A DNA stretch of 6,759 nucleotides from Spartobacteria bacterium (lineage in GTDB: Bacteria > Verrucomicrobiota > Verrucomicrobiia > Chthoniobacterales > UBA10450). The stretch is from positions 1 through 6,759 of the forward strand of contig JAJPJU010000108.1 of assembly GCA_021324035.1 (NCBI GenBank), in the 5' to 3' direction. The notes under the pieces were generated by a model. That model was not told where the DNA came from and ran no database searches. It saw only the letters and a list, made by a program, of their open reading frames with translations. The position numbers and the translations under genes were made by a program. Below, one piece after another: positions 5,787-6,759 of this stretch. Positions within the stretch are counted from its first letter, which is position 1; the number at the start of each line of letters is the position of its first letter.

Positions 5787-5825
5787 GGAACAATGCGGCG
5801 GGGATTCTTCAGCGTTGGCGCGGAA

Positions 5826-6431
5826 TTAACCGTTGATCGAATCGCTGACCAGGTAGCGGCGCACCGCAAGCGACCAGATCAAGAGGGTGATCAGTTGATA
5901 CCACGCGAAGAAGCGGTCGTAGCCGCGTTTGCGAACAACGAGTCCGCCCACGGCGAGAACTGCGTATTGGCCGACATACGGCAAATACCAGGCCGGATCG
6001 AACAAACCGCTTCGCAGGGCGGTTTGCACCACATCCATCACGCAAAACGCAATGAACGCGGAATAGTAGCCGCTTCGATTTCCTTCGAACCGGTTTCGGC
6101 TTTCTTCTTCTTCCGACAAATCGGGCGGATACAGAAATGTAGTCAACATGTAGAGCGCGATCGTCCACACGATCAGCACCAGAAATTTGTCGAAGCTCCA
6201 GTGCACATTCGTGTTCCACTTGAACGCTACCCACCAGTTCAACGCCAGGATAAGCAACGTCGCCAGAGTGAGGACGATGTGCACTTCGTCCATCGGCGTC
6301 TCGCGCCGTCGATAAAACGCACGTCCGGCGCCGGCCAGCAAGTTGGTCACGCCGAGCCCGATGACGATCGACATCAGGATCGAGATGAACTCGAAGCTGC
6401 TCATTAAATTGAGCGAGCTTTGATTCTGCAT
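5826..6431 (-). CDS. Uncharacterised multi-pass membrane protein
   Basis: I do not recognise a named family. The 201-residue product has about six hydrophobic segments, near residues 14-36, 49-70, 82-100, 121-141, 146-166 and 173-191. A polar loop at about 101-121 contains an acidic run (SEEEESRNRFEGNR). Short basic clusters follow helix 1 (GRAFYRRRE) and precede helix 6 (VRKRGYD). The N-terminal EFISILMSIVIGLGVTNLLAGAGR is reminiscent of unnamed proteins with a FEYxSVLxSIIxGLG start. If that is right, the true start may be the internal ATG at 6404 (MSSFEF) rather than 6431; neither has a visible Shine-Dalgarno. The gene converges on the permease 39 bases away and lies downstream of bcp on the same strand with a 115-base gap. 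Long open frame, codon pattern and hydrophobicity support a real gene; no function is proposed. Confidence 0.85.
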   Translation of the reverse strand: MQNQSSLNLMSSFEFISILMSIVIGLGVTNLLAGAGRAFYRRRETPMDEVHIVLTLATLLILALNWWVAFKWNTNVHWSFDKFLVLIVWTIALYMLTTFLYPPDLSEEEESRNRFEGNRSGYYSAFIAFCVMDVVQTALRSGLFDPAWYLPYVGQYAVLAVGGLVVRKRGYDRFFAWYQLITLLIWSLAVRRYLVSDSING

Positions 6432-6518
6432 GACGCGCGAGTTTGAGACCGACGCGTCAGCTATTCAATCTTCCAGTCGTTCTAATTCTGCGAATAAAAT
6501 GGGCCCGGCCGCGAGACC

Positions 6519-6545
6519 ATTCGTGTTGATCCGTGAAATTCGTGT
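6519..6545. repeat. Three-unit AT(T/C)CGTG repeat just after bcp
   Basis: ATTCGTGT occurs at 6519-6526 and 6538-6545, with the variant ATCCGTGA at 6529-6536 between them, so the units are spaced 10 and 9 bases apart. The block is flanked by short inverted arms GAGAC (6513-6517) and GTCTC (6544-6548), and it abuts the bcp stop. It resembles the short 'atccgtg/attcgtg' runs I recall from intergenic regions of many environmental genomes. Whether it is repeated elsewhere in this genome cannot be seen. Confidence 0.45.
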
Positions 6546-6546
6546 C

Positions 6547-6759
6547 TCAGCTCTTCTTCAGCTCGGCCAGATCTTTCAAGACCTGTTCGCTGTGCTCGAC
6601 GGGTTTCACACCGGTGTAAACTTTGGCGATTTTTCCTTCGGGATTAATCAGGAACGTGTTCCGCGCGGCCATCGTCGCGCCTTTGTAATCCATGGTCGAT
6701 CCGTACTGGGCTGAAACTTTTCCGCCCGGATCGGCCAGTAGTTTGAAAGTCAGACCTTC
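6547..6759 (-). CDS. bcp: Bcp/PrxQ-type peroxiredoxin, C-terminal part (5' end outside window)
   Basis: The minus-strand frame is open from the window edge to a TGA at 6549-6547 and gives 70 residues. It begins EGLTFKLLADPGGKVSAQYG, continues TMDYKGATMAARNTFLINPEGKIAKVYTGVKP and ends VEHSEQVLKDLAELKKS. The F-LLADP-G-V---YG segment, the ARNTFLI-P-GKI strand pair and the final EQVL-DL helix are characteristic of the C-terminal half of Bcp/PrxQ peroxiredoxins, thiol peroxidases that reduce hydrogen peroxide and organic hydroperoxides. The conserved TFLI---G Arg region (R33) near the active site is present. The peroxidatic Cys lies in the missing N-terminal half, so activity cannot be judged. Loss of the 5' end is due to the window edge, not a mutation. 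The stop is followed directly by the CGTG repeat. Confidence 0.88.
   Translation of the reverse strand, partial: EGLTFKLLADPGGKVSAQYGSTMDYKGATMAARNTFLINPEGKIAKVYTGVKPVEHSEQVLKDLAELKKS

Noticed and set aside
5787..5825. A bidirectional terminator between the permease and the membrane protein
   Set aside because: No stem of useful length followed by a T-run is visible on either strand.
5793..6407. A 204-codon plus-strand open frame after the permease that could extend the exporter operon
   Set aside because: Its translation is very rich in Gln, His, Arg and Asp with no domain, while the opposite strand encodes clear membrane helices across the same bases.
1..6759. CRISPR arrays, tRNA or rRNA genes, insertion sequences, phage genes, toxin-antitoxin pairs
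   Set aside because: No regular repeat-spacer series, cloverleaf-like sequence, transposase or integrase motif, terminal inverted repeats or small paired gene unit was seen.

Overview
The window (6,759 bases, roughly mid-50s % GC by eye) is bacterial chromosomal DNA with tightly packed, intact genes. It contains no rRNA, tRNA, CRISPR array or insertion sequence. The mix of DUF3052, DUF2127, VOC, a TetR-led ABC exporter, a lipoprotein adaptor and Bcp, with few strong Shine-Dalgarno sites and a CGTG-type intergenic repeat, suggests a Gram-negative soil or environmental bacterium. Verrucomicrobiota or Acidobacteriota are my best guesses, but this is an impression and not a proven assignment.

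Layout. (1) Positions 1-777, plus strand: the tail of a probable DUF4412-type protein, then maf, a nucleotide pyrophosphatase whose GTG start is fixed by an in-frame stop 15 bases upstream. (2) Positions 783-2203, minus strand: a three-gene unit read DUF3052, VOC/glyoxalase-fold protein, DUF2127 membrane protein. The first two are joined by a TGATG stop/start overlap. The unit converges on maf with a 5-base gap. (3) Positions 2204-2325: a divergent promoter region with a four-run G-quadruplex-type motif and a perfect 8+8 palindrome lying over AT-rich promoter-like hexamers. (4) Positions 2326-5786, plus strand: a four-gene operon of TetR regulator, lipoprotein membrane-fusion protein, ABC ATPase and ABC-2 permease. 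Every junction overlaps (ATGA, ATGA, then 17 bases). (5) Positions 5826-6431, minus strand: an unrecognised multi-pass membrane protein. (6) Positions 6432-6546: an intergenic gap with a short repeated motif. (7) Positions 6547-6759, minus strand: the C-terminal part of a Bcp-type peroxiredoxin that runs off the window.

How it works together. The centrepiece is a self-contained, probably autoregulated efflux module of the broad YbhGFSR (CecR-controlled) kind. The TetR protein would bind the palindrome, block its own promoter and possibly the divergent DUF3052 promoter, and release on binding a ligand. The adaptor, ATPase and permease would then export that ligand or a related compound. The module is minimal: one ATPase domain, one permease gene, no outer-membrane channel here, and an adaptor whose helical hairpin looks clearly shorter than usual. 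Nothing in the window demands a wholly new system. The most interesting points are the divergent control region, the short-hairpin adaptor and the CGTG repeat.
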